Shown here: positions 41,929-51,960 of the stretch, piece after piece | Layout: every line of letters begins with the position of its first letter | How positions within the stretch are numbered: the first letter of the stretch is position 1 | Assembly (NCBI GenBank): GCA_036267355.1 | Contig: DATAWG010000065.1 | Coordinates: forward strand, 1 to 64,000 | Reading direction: 5' to 3' | DNA: 64,000 nt | Origin: Pirellulales bacterium | Lineage (GTDB): Bacteria > Planctomycetota > Planctomycetia > Pirellulales > DATAWG01 | Translations under genes and position numbers: made by a program | Notes under the pieces: generated by a model | Databases searched by the model: none | What the model was told of the DNA's origin: nothing | What the model saw: only the letters and a program-made list of their open reading frames with translations

Positions 41929-42681
41929 ATGCCCCGCCGTTCGTTCGGTCGAATCGTCACTTCCGTTGTTGTTTGCGCCGTTGGGATCGCCGCCGCCGCC
42001 ATCTTCGCGCGCGAATACGAAAGCGGAAAAATCTGGCCAGAGCCGAAAGTCGTCACTCCCGGCGAACACGGCAGCCCCCCTTCCGATGCAATCGTGCTCT
42101 TCGACGGCAAAGACCTGTCGCAATGGGACGGTGGCCATTGGACCGTGAAAGACGGCGCCGTCACCGCGGGCGGCGGCGATATGCACACCAAAAAGTCGTT
42201 CGGCCCCGACTATCAGTTGCACGTCGAATGGGCCGAGCCGGAAAAGGTGGTCGGCTCGAGCCAAGGACGCGGGAATAGTGGCGTCTTTCTCGCCGATCGC
42301 TACGAGCTGCAAGTGCTCGATTCGTACAACAACCCAACCTATTACGACGGCCAGTGCGCATCGATCTACAAGCAATGGCCGCCGCTCGTGAATGCCTGCC
42401 GCAAACCGGGCGAATGGCAAACCTACGACATCGTGTTCGAATCGCCGCGGTTCGACGAAAAAGGCAAGCTGCTCAAGCCGGGTTATGAAACCGTTTTGCA
42501 AAACGGCATTCTCGTGCAAAACCATTCCGAGATCATCGGCTCGACATCGTGGGACCAGGTGCCTGCCTATTCGGCCCACCCGCCGAAGGAGCCGATTCGC
42601 CTTCAATACCATGGCAACCCGGTCCGCTTCCGCAACATCTGGGTCCGCGAAGTGCATCCGTTGGTGCCGAAGAAGGGCTGA
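41929..42681 (+). CDS. DUF1080 (3-keto-disaccharide hydrolase-like) secreted protein
   Basis: 250 residues from ATG 41929, with a signal helix ([19 protein letters not shown]). The DUF1080 concanavalin-like fold starts with [20 protein letters not shown], followed by [49 protein letters not shown] and [20 protein letters not shown]. These are the typical motifs of this family, which planctomycetes use heavily in polysaccharide degradation. No partner gene is adjacent. Confidence 0.9.
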   Translation: MPRRSFGRIVTSVVVCAVGIAAAAIFAREYESGKIWPEPKVVTPGEHGSPPSDAIVLFDGKDLSQWDGGHWTVKDGAVTAGGGDMHTKKSFGPDYQLHVEWAEPEKVVGSSQGRGNSGVFLADRYELQVLDSYNNPTYYDGQCASIYKQWPPLVNACRKPGEWQTYDIVFESPRFDEKGKLLKPGYETVLQNGILVQNHSEIIGSTSWDQVPAYSAHPPKEPIRLQYHGNPVRFRNIWVREVHPLVPKKG

Positions 42682-42867
42682 AACAGCCGGACCGTTGAAG
42701 CGATCGACGCGCGAAGCCGCCGGCGCGGCCGCCATGCCGAACCGGCGATAGAGCACGCTTGCGGTTTCGCGCGTCGGCGTGTTTGTTGTGTGCTTGCGGC
42801 AGGTCTGCTACCCTGAAAAGTTTGCGGATAGATCAAATTCTTCACCGTAGACCTTCCACCCTTTCGC

Positions 42868-45801
42868 ATGGCGACTGGCGCCCTCAGTTCTCAGACCGAT
42901 GCTCGCAATCCTGCCGGTGGCGCGACCGAAGCGCCGCCGGTAATTCGCATTCGCGGGGCGCGGGTTCATAATCTGCAAAACATCGATCTCGATATCCCGC
43001 GCAATCGTCTGGTCGTGATCACCGGGCCGAGCGGCTCGGGAAAAAGTTCGCTGGCGTTCGACACGCTCTATGCCGAGGGCCAGCGGCAATACATCGAGAG
43101 CCTGTCGGTCTATGCCCGGCAGTTTCTGCATCAACTCGAGCGGCCCGACGTCGATCTGATCGAAGGCCTACAGCCGACCGTGTCGATCGATCAGCGGGCC
43201 GGCAGCCAAAACCCGCGGAGCACCGTCGCCACGGTCACGGAAATCTACGACCATTTGCGGCTGCTGATGGCCCGGCTGGGCACGCCGCAATGCTACCAGT
43301 GCGGCGCGCCGATCCAACAGCAATCCCCGGAAGAGATTCTGGAAGAAGTTGCTGCATTGCCTTCGGGCACGAAGGTGATGATCCTCGCACCGCTCGTGCG
43401 CGGCCGGAAAGGGCAACATCAAGACGTGTTTGCCGCGATTCAGAAAGCCGGCTTTCTTCGTGCTCGCGTCGATGGCGAGATTGTCGATGTCAACAATCCG
43501 CCAGAGATGAATGCGCGGAAGAACCATCGCATCGAAGCAGTGATCGATCGGATCGTCGTTCGAGAAGGAATCGGCGATCGGCTGGCCGAATCGATTCGGC
43601 TCGCGATCATGCACGGCGAGGGAACGCTGGTCGTCAGCGACTTCCAGCGGGCCGCCGAAGATAGCCAAGAGGGAACATGGCACGAAACTCTCTACAGCAC
43701 GCTCTACGCCTGTCCGAATTGCAAAATCAGCTATGAAGAACTCGAACCGCGCACGTTCAGCTTCAACAGTCCGTATGGAGCGTGCCCGACGTGCGAAGGG
43801 CTCGGCCGGCGCGTGGAATTCGATCCCGATCTGGTGTTGCCCGACCGGCGGCTGTCGCTTGCCGAGCGAGCAATTGCGCCGTGGAAGAACGACAGTGCGG
43901 CGGCCGAGCGGGGGCATCGCCGGCTGTTGGTGCCGTTCTTGCCCGAAGATTCGATGCGCTGGGTCCAGCCGCTCGAGCAATGGAAGCCCGCGGCCATCGA
44001 GCAATTGTTGCGCGGCAGCGATAAGGGCAGCGGCAGCGATAAGGGCAGCGGCAGCGACAAGGGCAGCGGCAACGGTTGGCAGGGGCTGTTGGTGATTCTG
44101 GAAAAGGAACTTGCCACGGAAACCCATCCTGCTGCGCGGGAGCGGCTGGAAGGATTTCGGGCCAGCGTAATTTGCCCCGATTGCGGCGGCTCGCGATTGC
44201 GACCCGAAGCCCGCAACGTGAAATTCGGCGGCCGGGCGATTCACGAGATCACGGCCATGAGCGCCCATCGAGCGGCCGAATTCTTCGCGGCGATCGAAGT
44301 CCATTCCGACGATCTGCCGATCTACCAACCGCTCGCCACGGAAATTCGCAATCGGCTCGCGTTTCTCGGCCGTGTGGGCCTCGACTATCTCACGCTCGAT
44401 CGACCCGCCGATACGCTCAGCGGCGGCGAGCTGCAACGCGTTCGCCTCACCACCGCCATCGGCTCCGGCCTGGTGGGCGTTTGCTACATTCTGGACGAGC
44501 CCTCGATCGGCCTCCATCCGCGCGACAACCAAAGGCTGATCGATTCGCTGCGCCAATTGCAAGAGCAAGACAACTCGGTGTTGGTCGTCGAGCACGATCA
44601 GGCCATGATGCTGCAGGCCGATCATCTAATCGATGTCGGCCCGGGCGCCGGATTGCACGGCGGACGAATTGTGGGGCAAGGCACTCCGCAGGAGGTTCGC
44701 GATTGCCCGGCGTCGCCCACCGGGCAATATCTCTCGGGCCGGCTGCAAATCGCGGTGCCCGCCGAGCGCAGGCGCTTCGCCAAAACACGCACGATTTCAC
44801 TGGAAGGAGCCACGACCAATAATCTCAAGAACGTGAGCGTGCAGTTTCCCGTTGGATTGCTCGTGTGTGTCACGGGCGTAAGCGGGTCGGGGAAAAGTTC
44901 GCTGCTCAATGAAACGCTGGCTCGCGCGATCCACCGGCGCTTATCCGGCAGCGGGCCGAAGCCGGGCCCGCACGTCAGCCTGCGCGGTGTAAACCATATC
45001 GAAAAGCTGGTCGAGATCGATCAATCGCCGATCGGCCGCACGCCGCGCAGCAATCCGGCCACGTATACCGGCGTTTGGGATGAAGTGCGGCGCGTGTTCG
45101 TCGAAACCCGCGAGGCCAAGCGCCGCGGCTATCGTTCCGGCCGCTTCAGCTTCAACACGAAAGGTGGACGCTGCGAAGAATGCCAAGGCCAAGGCCTGCG
45201 GCGGATCGAGATGAATTTTCTCGCCGACCTGTATGTCGTTTGCCCCGTGTGCGAGGGAAAGCGATTCAACCGGCAAACACTCGAAGTTCGCTATCGCGAT
45301 CGCTCGATTGCCGACGTGCTCGATATGCGGATCGACGAGGCCCGCGATTTCTTCGCCAATTTTCCCGTGATCCATCGGCTACTCAGCGGGATGCACGAAG
45401 TCGGCCTCGGCTACCTGACGCTCGGCCAATCTTCAACCACTCTCTCCGGCGGCGAAGCGCAGCGGATCAAGCTGGCCACCGAACTCGGCCGCGTCGACAC
45501 CGGCCGCACGCTCTATCTGATGGACGAGCCGACCACCGGGCTGCACTTCGGCGATATCAAGCAGTTGCTCGATGTGCTGCAGCGGCTGGTCGATCGGGGA
45601 AGCACGGTGGTCGTAATCGAGCACAATCTCGATGTAATCAAGTCGGCCGATTGGCTGATCGACATGGGGCCCGAAGGGGGCGACGGCGGAGGCCGCGTCG
45701 TGGCCGTCGGCACGCCGGAGCAAATCGCCGCGCTGCCGGCAAACCATACGGGCCAGTATTTACGACCGATACTGCAAGCCGGCGGAAGCGAGCCCGCCTA
45801 A
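42868..45801 (+). CDS. uvrA: Excinuclease ABC subunit UvrA
   Basis: 977 residues, slightly longer than the usual 940-950. First Walker A: GPSGSGKSSLAFDTLYAEGQ. First zinc module: CPNC and CPTC with YEELEPRTFSFNSPYGAC between. Signature LSGGELQRVRLTTAIG. Second Walker A: GVSGSGKSSLLNETL. Second zinc module: CEEC and CPVC. Second signature: LSGGEAQRIKLATELGR, with Walker B LYLMDEPTTGL. UvrA detects bulky DNA lesions in nucleotide excision repair with UvrB. The insert of three 18-bp repeats (44014-44067) adds GSDKGSGSDKGSGSDKGS between the first zinc module and the signature. Confidence 0.97.
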   Translation: MATGALSSQTDARNPAGGATEAPPVIRIRGARVHNLQNIDLDIPRNRLVVITGPSGSGKSSLAFDTLYAEGQRQYIESLSVYARQFLHQLERPDVDLIEGLQPTVSIDQRAGSQNPRSTVATVTEIYDHLRLLMARLGTPQCYQCGAPIQQQSPEEILEEVAALPSGTKVMILAPLVRGRKGQHQDVFAAIQKAGFLRARVDGEIVDVNNPPEMNARKNHRIEAVIDRIVVREGIGDRLAESIRLAIMHGEGTLVVSDFQRAAEDSQEGTWHETLYSTLYACPNCKISYEELEPRTFSFNSPYGACPTCEGLGRRVEFDPDLVLPDRRLSLAERAIAPWKNDSAAAERGHRRLLVPFLPEDSMRWVQPLEQWKPAAIEQLLRGSDKGSGSDKGSGSDKGSGNGWQGLLVILEKELATETHPAARERLEGFRASVICPDCGGSRLRPEARNVKFGGRAIHEITAMSAHRAAEFFAAIEVHSDDLPIYQPLATEIRNRLAFLGRVGLDYLTLDRPADTLSGGELQRVRLTTAIGSGLVGVCYILDEPSIGLHPRDNQRLIDSLRQLQEQDNSVLVVEHDQAMMLQADHLIDVGPGAGLHGGRIVGQGTPQEVRDCPASPTGQYLSGRLQIAVPAERRRFAKTRTISLEGATTNNLKNVSVQFPVGLLVCVTGVSGSGKSSLLNETLARAIHRRLSGSGPKPGPHVSLRGVNHIEKLVEIDQSPIGRTPRSNPATYTGVWDEVRRVFVETREAKRRGYRSGRFSFNTKGGRCEECQGQGLRRIEMNFLADLYVVCPVCEGKRFNRQTLEVRYRDRSIADVLDMRIDEARDFFANFPVIHRLLSGMHEVGLGYLTLGQSSTTLSGGEAQRIKLATELGRVDTGRTLYLMDEPTTGLHFGDIKQLLDVLQRLVDRGSTVVVIEHNLDVIKSADWLIDMGPEGGDGGGRVVAVGTPEQIAALPANHTGQYLRPILQAGGSEPA
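44014..44067 (+). repeat. Three in-frame 18-bp repeats inside uvrA
   Basis: The unit GGCAGCGATAAGGGCAGC occurs three times (44014, 44032, 44050), the third with one change, followed by a partial fourth. Each unit encodes Gly-Ser-Asp-Lys-Gly-Ser. Confidence 0.92.
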
Positions 45802-45838
45802 AATTTCTCGATCGTTCTACGGCTGCCGTCCGCCGCCG

Positions 45839-46915
45839 TCAATTCGTTGGAACCTGCGACATGTCGAGGGGAATTACCTGCGTGCCGTAATAAGAATTTC
45901 CGGCCGTGAAGGCGGTTCCTGGCGGAGATGCTTGGGCGCCGTACGAGGTCATCAACGTGGCATACACGTTGTACGTCACCGTCTGCTGGATGAATTTCAC
46001 GCTGCCGTCGCAGAAGCCGAACACGGCGCCGCCCGGATGATTGCTCGAGGGCCGTGCCAGTTGCGTGTTGCCTTGGCCGCCGCCACTGTCGATCGTTCCC
46101 GAGGGATAACTGCCGCTTCCCGGATACCAATTGATCGGTGCAGCGCCGCTCGTCTGCCCGGGATACCAGAGCAGGCATTGGCTGCTAACCGTTTGTTGCA
46201 CGGAGCCGCTGGCCGCGGTTACGCTGCCGAACGAATAGGAGACCGCGTCGAGATTTTCGCTCAGCGAAATGGTCGTGCTGGCCCCGTCGTGTTTTCCGAT
46301 GTATTCCAACGTGCGGTTGGTATTCGTCGTGGTCGAGCCGGCGAAATAATTCCACGCCCCGTTCTGATTCCAATCGACGGGAGTTGCCGAACTCGAATAG
46401 GGGCATCCGCCGTTCACCACATAGCTGAGCGGGCCGACTCCTTTCTGTCCGACCTTCGTAGGATCGCTGGGGCACACCAGCAACGCGACTTCCGGCAACG
46501 AAGCGCGGAGCGTAGCAACCGGGAGCGTTCCCGGCGCAAAACTTGGGCTTCCCAACTGGCCCATCAGGTTTTCGGCCCATCCGAGCGTGTAGTTGGTGCC
46601 GGCGGGGCTGCTGAGCGGGTCGGCAAACGTCGTCATGTAGGGAGGCATCTTGCCTTTCGACGTGGCGTAGAGCGTCATCGCCAAGCCGATCTCCTTTTCA
46701 TTGTTCATGCAGGCAACGCGGTGGGCCATTTCGCGAACCCGCCCGATGACCGGAATCAATAGTGCCATCAGCACGCCGATGATCGTGATCACGACCAGCA
46801 ATTCCACGAGCGTGAATCCATGCCGCAGAGATTCCCGCGGCCGGCCGCTTGGCGAACTGTTTGGCCGCATTCTGCCCAATCGTTGTGTACGCTGAACCTG
46901 CGCATTGCCGGCCAT
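45839..46915 (-). CDS. DUF1559 pilin-like protein
   Basis: 358 residues from ATG 46915, which has AGGAGAA about 8 bases upstream; the frame is open to 47035. A long basic leader (about 30 residues) precedes [20 protein letters not shown], a type IV pilin-like signal with Gly at -1 and Glu at +5. The DUF1559 region follows ([40 protein letters not shown]). DUF1559 is greatly expanded in planctomycetes with no settled function. The C-terminal FCDGSVKFI motif is diagnostic. It converges with uvrA with a 37-bp gap. Confidence 0.9.
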   Translation of the reverse strand: MAGNAQVQRTQRLGRMRPNSSPSGRPRESLRHGFTLVELLVVITIIGVLMALLIPVIGRVREMAHRVACMNNEKEIGLAMTLYATSKGKMPPYMTTFADPLSSPAGTNYTLGWAENLMGQLGSPSFAPGTLPVATLRASLPEVALLVCPSDPTKVGQKGVGPLSYVVNGGCPYSSSATPVDWNQNGAWNYFAGSTTTNTNRTLEYIGKHDGASTTISLSENLDAVSYSFGSVTAASGSVQQTVSSQCLLWYPGQTSGAAPINWYPGSGSYPSGTIDSGGGQGNTQLARPSSNHPGGAVFGFCDGSVKFIQQTVTYNVYATLMTSYGAQASPPGTAFTAGNSYYGTQVIPLDMSQVPTN

Positions 46916-47126
46916 AGAAATTCTCCTGACGGGAAAAGACGAGGCCGCGACCCCTGTGCGGCAGCTTTCCTGGCTTCGCATTATCGCAAATATTGGCGCG
47001 TGGAGCAATCTTTTGCGAAAAGAAGAATGGCCCACGCGGAGATGCGGAGGACGCGGAGGGGAAGGCGGGGGGCAGACAGCCGATAAAACTCCCGTCGGCG
47101 CGACGGCAGGTCAGTTCCCCGTCCTT

Positions 47127-47158
47127 CCCTCGTCCCTCGTCCCTCGTCCCTCGCCCCT
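47127..47158. repeat. 7-bp tandem repeat (CCCTCGT) at the 3' end of the GH38-like gene
   Basis: Four copies of the 7-base unit, the same unit as at 12861-12893, end at the stop codon of the GH38-like gene (47157). Confidence 0.8.
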
Positions 47159-50100
47159 ACCAATACACTTCGACCTGCATCCACTCGAAGGCCCCTGGAT
47201 CGAGCAGAACGCGGTCTTTCTCGACCGCTAGATCGCCTGTTGCGTTGCCTTGAAAATCAGTCCGCCGGGCCGATTTCGGAGCCCGATACGACCGCAAATG
47301 CACTCGGCCGCCACGTCCTTCCAATTCCATCAGCCGGACGCGAAAACCGAGGATCGAGCCTGCGGCGGCTTGTATCTCGGCCCCAGCGCTGCTATCGCCG
47401 GCGGCTTCCGCGGGCTCGCCTGCAATGATCGGTTCCCAGTGCGTTGCCGCGACATTGCGAGCATCGACGTGGAATAACCAGCTATGCCGCGCCGGCATCG
47501 GCGGCGCCGCCATCTCCACGGCCATCGCTTCGGCGGCCGAAAACTCGAGCGCCGCCGACCAGGGATGTGGCAGATCGATGCCAATCCCGAGGCGGAATTT
47601 TCGCGCCGTTTCTCCATGCACCACCAACAGGCTATCGAGCATTCGCGATCCGAAGCGACAATGATAGGGCAGCCCGCCGGTAAGCATCGCGATCCGCTTC
47701 GCCCCGGCTTGCAGCTCGAGAAAATGGGGCGCTTCGATCCGCTTGGCCGAGCTCGGTTGATTGGCCAAATGCACGTCTCGCGCCAGTTCCGCCGCGCGCT
47801 CGGCCCAAGCGAAGCGGCACGCATAATACGATTTCCACGGATCGGCGTCGGGGGGCACGAGCGGATTCAACTCGATTTCGACCGCGATCACTCGGCTTCC
47901 CAGCGTCATTTGCACCCGCTGGGTAAACTCCGCGAGCGGATTGCCCTCGGGATCGAGCAATCGGCCGCGGCTGGTGATCTCGCCGAACAATCGGCCGGCA
48001 TCGGTCGTTTCGATCGAATCGGCCACCATGCGCGAGTAAGCGAATTCGTCGCCGGATGCCGTCGTGGCGCCCGTTGAGACCGACGACGGCGGCCGTTGAA
48101 AGGCGATCCGTTGGGAAAGGCGATTGGCCCGAGCCTTGTAATCGTGAATCGATTGGATGCCGCCCGTTTCCGCATGGATTCGCACTTCGCAATGTTCGTT
48201 GCGCAAGAGCAAGCTGGACGCGATCGGATCGCCCGACCATTCGCGAATCGGCGTATCGCCTGCCGCGGCAACCCATGCGAACCCCACCGGCGGCAGTTCG
48301 ACGATCGCTCGCCGCTTGCCGCCGATTTCTTCCGCGGCCAACACCGGCAGCTCATCGGTGGGCAACGTTTTCAACTCCGACAATTCAACCAGCACACGCC
48401 GTTTGAAGCTGGCCGGATTGACGATCAAATAGCCGCGCTGCGGCGTTTTCTTCTCGCGCGGCAGCGCGGCGGCAAACTGGCCGATCGCCGCCGATAACTG
48501 ATCGGCCAGCCGGCCGTCAATCTCCCCACCGCCGGTAGAAATGCTGCGCTCGACTTCGGTTCGCAGTTCCTTGTTCGTCACGTCGGATTGCCGCAACAAA
48601 CTCACGAGCGTGGCGATCGTTTGGCAGGCGTCGGCGGCGAGGCAGCGGCGCTGCTGGCGGACCCAGCGCGAGAGCGCGTCGGGCTTGCCTCGTTCGACAT
48701 CCTGCTGCAAATAGGGCGTGCGATATTGATCGGGTGTGAATTTCGAATACGAGCCCGATGAACTATTGTCGGCGAAATAGCTTTCGAGCGTGACGAATTT
48801 TCCGAGCACCGGCGCGAAGGCCGCCGCGCGGCGAAGATCGTCGTAGAATATATTGCCTTGGCTCGGCCAATGGGCAAACGCGACCGTGGCCACATGATCG
48901 TGGTCCATCGCATGGCCCAATTTCTCGGCCATTCCGAGCATGCTGCCGGGCAGGCTGGCATCGAGCGGCACGCGCGAAAGGGCGTCGATGCCCATCACGT
49001 CCAATCCCTCCCAGCGCGATTTGCCGCCATCGGCTTGCGGGAATCGGCCGTCGTCGAGCGTGAAATGAACCGCGCCGCGGAATCCAAGTTGAAACAGAAT
49101 CGGCGGCAGAATCGGCGTCAGCCCGTAGCGCCGCCGGCCGTACACCACCGGCCGCCGGCCCAACAGCCGGGTGTATTCCGCCAATCCGGCCGTGAGGTTC
49201 CACAGCACCGATTCCGGCTCCAACAGCGGCAATTCCGCTTCGTCCAACTCGCCGCCGACCAACGCCACCGTCTCGCGCTCGATAGCTTCGCGCAGCGCCG
49301 TTAGGCTTGCCGGTTCGCGCTCGGCCATCTGTGAAAGCACGTCGGCCGAGATCAGCAGATTGATCGGCTGCGCCGCAGATGGCGAATGGGCACTGCCCGC
49401 CGTTGCGGCATCCCGGGGACCGTCCCCTTTTGCGGAGTCCTGTGGACTGTCCCCCTTTGCGGCATCCCGGGGACTGTCCCCTTTTGCGGAGTCTGCGGAG
49501 CAAAAGAGGACTGTCCCCTTCAGCGGGGCCAACTCCTTCCGCAGTGACGCGCCAATCGTCGTACCGGCCACAAGCGTCAGATCCACAAGCGACGCATCGA
49601 CCGGATAATATTTTCCCCGGCCTTCGAGCAAGACGCCGAACGCGAGCGTGAGTTCACTGCGGGCTCGTTCCGCGTCGCCGGCCACCGCGGCATTCGCGGC
49701 CGCGATCGTGTGCGTTTGCAATCGCGGTTCGTCGACCGTGCTGCCATAGCGCATTCGCCGTGCCAACAGTTCGCCATAGAGATGGCAGGTTCCCAGGGCG
49801 AGGAAATCGGCGACGAGTTGGACCACGATATTCGGCCGCGCCGCCGGCATTTCGCCCGCATTGCGCGCTTCATCGAGCACCGCAAGCAATGCGGCGACGA
49901 TGTCGGCCCGGCGATAGAGGCCGATGATCAGCCGGCCGCCGTCGGTTTGTGCCCGGGCGGCGGTCTCCTCCATCATTACGCGCTCCGCCGCGGCCGGAAC
50001 GACGATCAATTTGCCCGTCACTTCGATGACCGCGTCGGCCCGCCGCCATGCCGGCATTCGGCCCGTCGCCGCGATCAGGGCCGGATGCCAGATCGCCGAC

Positions 50101-50201
50101 CAACCGGCCAACAGCCCTTCCGCGTCGGTCCCTTGCAGATGCGAAGGAAATTCCTCCAGCGACTGGCAAGGAAGCAACACGTTGACTTCGTCGAAGATCA
50201 T
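47157..50201 (-). CDS. Large GH38-like protein (alpha-mannosidase fold), possibly inactive
   Basis: 1014 residues with no signal peptide. The central part (about 300-560) resembles the GH38 catalytic barrel: LREAIERETVALVGGELDEA, TRLLGRRPVVYGRRRYGLTP and RGAVHFTLDDGRFP. The C-terminal half resembles the GH38 beta-domain (LRNEHCEVRIHAETGGIQSI, HDYKARANRLSQR, LFGEITSRGRL). The expected N-terminal metal site (His-x-His/Asp-x-x-W) is replaced by VLLPCQSLEEFP, so the metal ligands may be lost. Residues about 225-266 are an in-frame repeat expansion (AAKGDSPQDSAKGDGP). The substrate is unknown. Alternative: another glycoside-hydrolase or deacetylase-type barrel. Confidence 0.55.
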   Translation of the reverse strand: MIFDEVNVLLPCQSLEEFPSHLQGTDAEGLLAGWSAIWHPALIAATGRMPAWRRADAVIEVTGKLIVVPAAAERVMMEETAARAQTDGGRLIIGLYRRADIVAALLAVLDEARNAGEMPAARPNIVVQLVADFLALGTCHLYGELLARRMRYGSTVDEPRLQTHTIAAANAAVAGDAERARSELTLAFGVLLEGRGKYYPVDASLVDLTLVAGTTIGASLRKELAPLKGTVLFCSADSAKGDSPRDAAKGDSPQDSAKGDGPRDAATAGSAHSPSAAQPINLLISADVLSQMAEREPASLTALREAIERETVALVGGELDEAELPLLEPESVLWNLTAGLAEYTRLLGRRPVVYGRRRYGLTPILPPILFQLGFRGAVHFTLDDGRFPQADGGKSRWEGLDVMGIDALSRVPLDASLPGSMLGMAEKLGHAMDHDHVATVAFAHWPSQGNIFYDDLRRAAAFAPVLGKFVTLESYFADNSSSGSYSKFTPDQYRTPYLQQDVERGKPDALSRWVRQQRRCLAADACQTIATLVSLLRQSDVTNKELRTEVERSISTGGGEIDGRLADQLSAAIGQFAAALPREKKTPQRGYLIVNPASFKRRVLVELSELKTLPTDELPVLAAEEIGGKRRAIVELPPVGFAWVAAAGDTPIREWSGDPIASSLLLRNEHCEVRIHAETGGIQSIHDYKARANRLSQRIAFQRPPSSVSTGATTASGDEFAYSRMVADSIETTDAGRLFGEITSRGRLLDPEGNPLAEFTQRVQMTLGSRVIAVEIELNPLVPPDADPWKSYYACRFAWAERAAELARDVHLANQPSSAKRIEAPHFLELQAGAKRIAMLTGGLPYHCRFGSRMLDSLLVVHGETARKFRLGIGIDLPHPWSAALEFSAAEAMAVEMAAPPMPARHSWLFHVDARNVAATHWEPIIAGEPAEAAGDSSAGAEIQAAAGSILGFRVRLMELEGRGGRVHLRSYRAPKSARRTDFQGNATGDLAVEKDRVLLDPGAFEWMQVEVYW
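49405..49526. repeat. In-frame tandem repeats with GGGGACNGTCCCC palindromes in the GH38-like gene
   Basis: Four copies of a roughly 28-33-bp unit, each with a GGACTGTCCCC-type word; two are full GGGGACNGTCCCC palindromes. Read on the minus strand they encode AKGDSPRDAAKGDSPQDSAK and a similar continuation. Confidence 0.8.
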
Positions 50202-50340
50202 CGGCGGAAGGGTGAGGGTGAGGGGACAGGAAAAAGCAGTGGACAGCGGAGCACGCGCTTGCGGTTTCGCGCGTTCAACCCACGATACTCACTCGCCGGA
50301 GCGGAGTCGAGCGGCGCGGGGGATGCATGCAACCTCCCGG

Positions 50341-51309
50341 TCATGACTCACCGATGAGGATGCCGGCGATGAATACGATCGTGCCGCCGAGCATCACTTG
50401 GAACAATGCCGAGGTGAGCGGCGTGTCCATGTAGTGGTTGCGAATCCAAGAGATGGCCGCCAATTCGATGAACACGACCGCCGTCGCCACGCCCGTCGCC
50501 ACCCAGAAATGCGGAATCAAATACGGCAGCGTATGCCCCAGGCCGCCGATCGCCGTCATCAGCCCGCACGCCAAGCCGCGCAGCAGCGGCTTGCCGCGGC
50601 CGGTGAGACTGCCGTCGTCGGAAAGCGCTTCGGCAAAGCCCATGCTGATGCCGGCCCCCACGGCCGCCGCCAAGCCGATGCGAAATGCCTCGAAGTTTCT
50701 GTTTTGGGTTGCAAATGCCGCGGCAAACAGCGGCGCTAGCGTCGACACCGAGCCGTCCATCAATCCGGCCAGGCCCGGCTGAACGATTTGCAACAGGAAC
50801 AATTTCTGCCGGGCCTCGGCCTCTTCCTTTTCGGTTCCTGCCGCCCGCTGAGCGCTTTCCAGTGCGTCGGCCAATTGGGCGTGAACACGTTCTTCCTCGG
50901 CTAAATCGCCCAATAGTTGCCGCACTCCCGCGTCGGTCGAGCGCTGGATCGCTTGTTCGTAGAACTGCTTGGTCTCAAGCTCCATCACCTGCACTTGCCG
51001 CCGGATCGCCGGCAGCCCGAGCGGCCGCACGAGCCAGATCGGCCGCCGCGTGACAAACCCTTTCACATCGCCGCGGCGGATGAGCGGGATATGCTCGCCG
51101 TATTTTTCGCGATAGAGCTCGATCAAGCGATGCCGATGCCCATCTTCCTCAGCCCGCATGCGCGTGAGCACTTTCGCCGTGGCGGGATAGTTGTCTTTCA
51201 CCGCATCGGCGAAATCGGCATAGATCCGCGCATCTTCTTCCTCCAGCGAAATCGCCAGCGCAAGCAGCTCCTGCGGCGTAAGACTCTTGAATGCTCGCAC
51301 GCGGGGCAC
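50341..51309 (-). CDS. mbfA: Membrane-bound ferritin/VIT-family iron exporter MbfA
   Basis: 322 residues. Residues about 10-165 are a ferritin/erythrin-like four-helix domain with two ExxH-type di-iron motifs: EEEDARIYADFADAV with RAEEDGHRHRL, and MELETKQFYEQAI with LAEEERVHAQLADAL. Residues about 175-322 are a VIT1/CCC1-like membrane domain (GLAGLMDGSVSTLAPLFAAA, IGLAAAVGAGISMGFAEALS, then two hydrophobic pairs). This Er-VIT1 arrangement is that of MbfA, which exports iron and protects against peroxide stress in alphaproteobacteria. No Irr or Fur site was recognised upstream. Confidence 0.9.
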   Translation of the reverse strand: MPRVRAFKSLTPQELLALAISLEEEDARIYADFADAVKDNYPATAKVLTRMRAEEDGHRHRLIELYREKYGEHIPLIRRGDVKGFVTRRPIWLVRPLGLPAIRRQVQVMELETKQFYEQAIQRSTDAGVRQLLGDLAEEERVHAQLADALESAQRAAGTEKEEAEARQKLFLLQIVQPGLAGLMDGSVSTLAPLFAAAFATQNRNFEAFRIGLAAAVGAGISMGFAEALSDDGSLTGRGKPLLRGLACGLMTAIGGLGHTLPYLIPHFWVATGVATAVVFIELAAISWIRNHYMDTPLTSALFQVMLGGTIVFIAGILIGES

Positions 51310-51423
51310 CCTTCGATCGAGAATCCGCTAAACGCAAAACAGCACTCGCCCATTCTGCCGAGAGCGGCGGGCCATTGGAAGAGCGACATTTGTTTCGCTG
51401 GCGGGTGTCGCGGTCGGCGAGTT

Positions 51424-51921
51424 ATGCTTGCCGCCATGGGACCGGATTTGAAAGCAATTTCGACACGTGAGCTATTTGAAAGGGCGAAGTGGGATCGGCT
51501 CGAGTCGGCGATTGAGCGTTCAGGGTGTGCCGTCGGCCTCCTCTTGGCGCTCGCAGTGTGGGCCGGCACTGCAATGACAGATTTCGATCTTTTTCCGAAA
51601 TTTGTTGTCTGTGCCATCGCCCTCGTTTTGGTCACGCTTACAACGTCGAAATCCACGAACATGAAATGCCGGAGGCCGCAGCCCAAGAGATATGGGGGCC
51701 GCCTGGAGAAGACAAAGGAAAGCGGCGTAACGAGGTTTCGGCCCACCGTCAGGGACGGCTTTCCGGCTAGGCTTTTGATCATCTTTGGGGACGGCACGGC
51801 CCCGTCGAAAATCTCGGCCAATCTCGCCTCCCCGACGGTCGAGCAGCGGACAGACGATTTGTACCGTCTAGTCCAGTTGGTCACCGGGGCCATGTGCGAC
51901 CGCGGCGATAGCTTTCGTTGA
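51424..51921 (+). CDS. Small membrane protein of unknown function
   Basis: 165 residues from ATG 51424 (ATG 51436 is an alternative). The N-terminal part (ISTRELFERAKWDRLESAIE) is amphipathic; two adjacent helices follow (GCAVGLLLALAVWAGTAMTD and FVVCAIALVLVTLTTSK). The remainder is basic and not obviously folded. I do not recognise a family. It is supported by composition and the helix pair only. The frame is open to 50917, but that part is antisense to mbfA. Confidence 0.4.
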   Translation: MLAAMGPDLKAISTRELFERAKWDRLESAIERSGCAVGLLLALAVWAGTAMTDFDLFPKFVVCAIALVLVTLTTSKSTNMKCRRPQPKRYGGRLEKTKESGVTRFRPTVRDGFPARLLIIFGDGTAPSKISANLASPTVEQRTDDLYRLVQLVTGAMCDRGDSFR

Positions 51922-51960
51922 GCGACCGATGACAAAATCGCTAATGGCCGGAATCGATCA

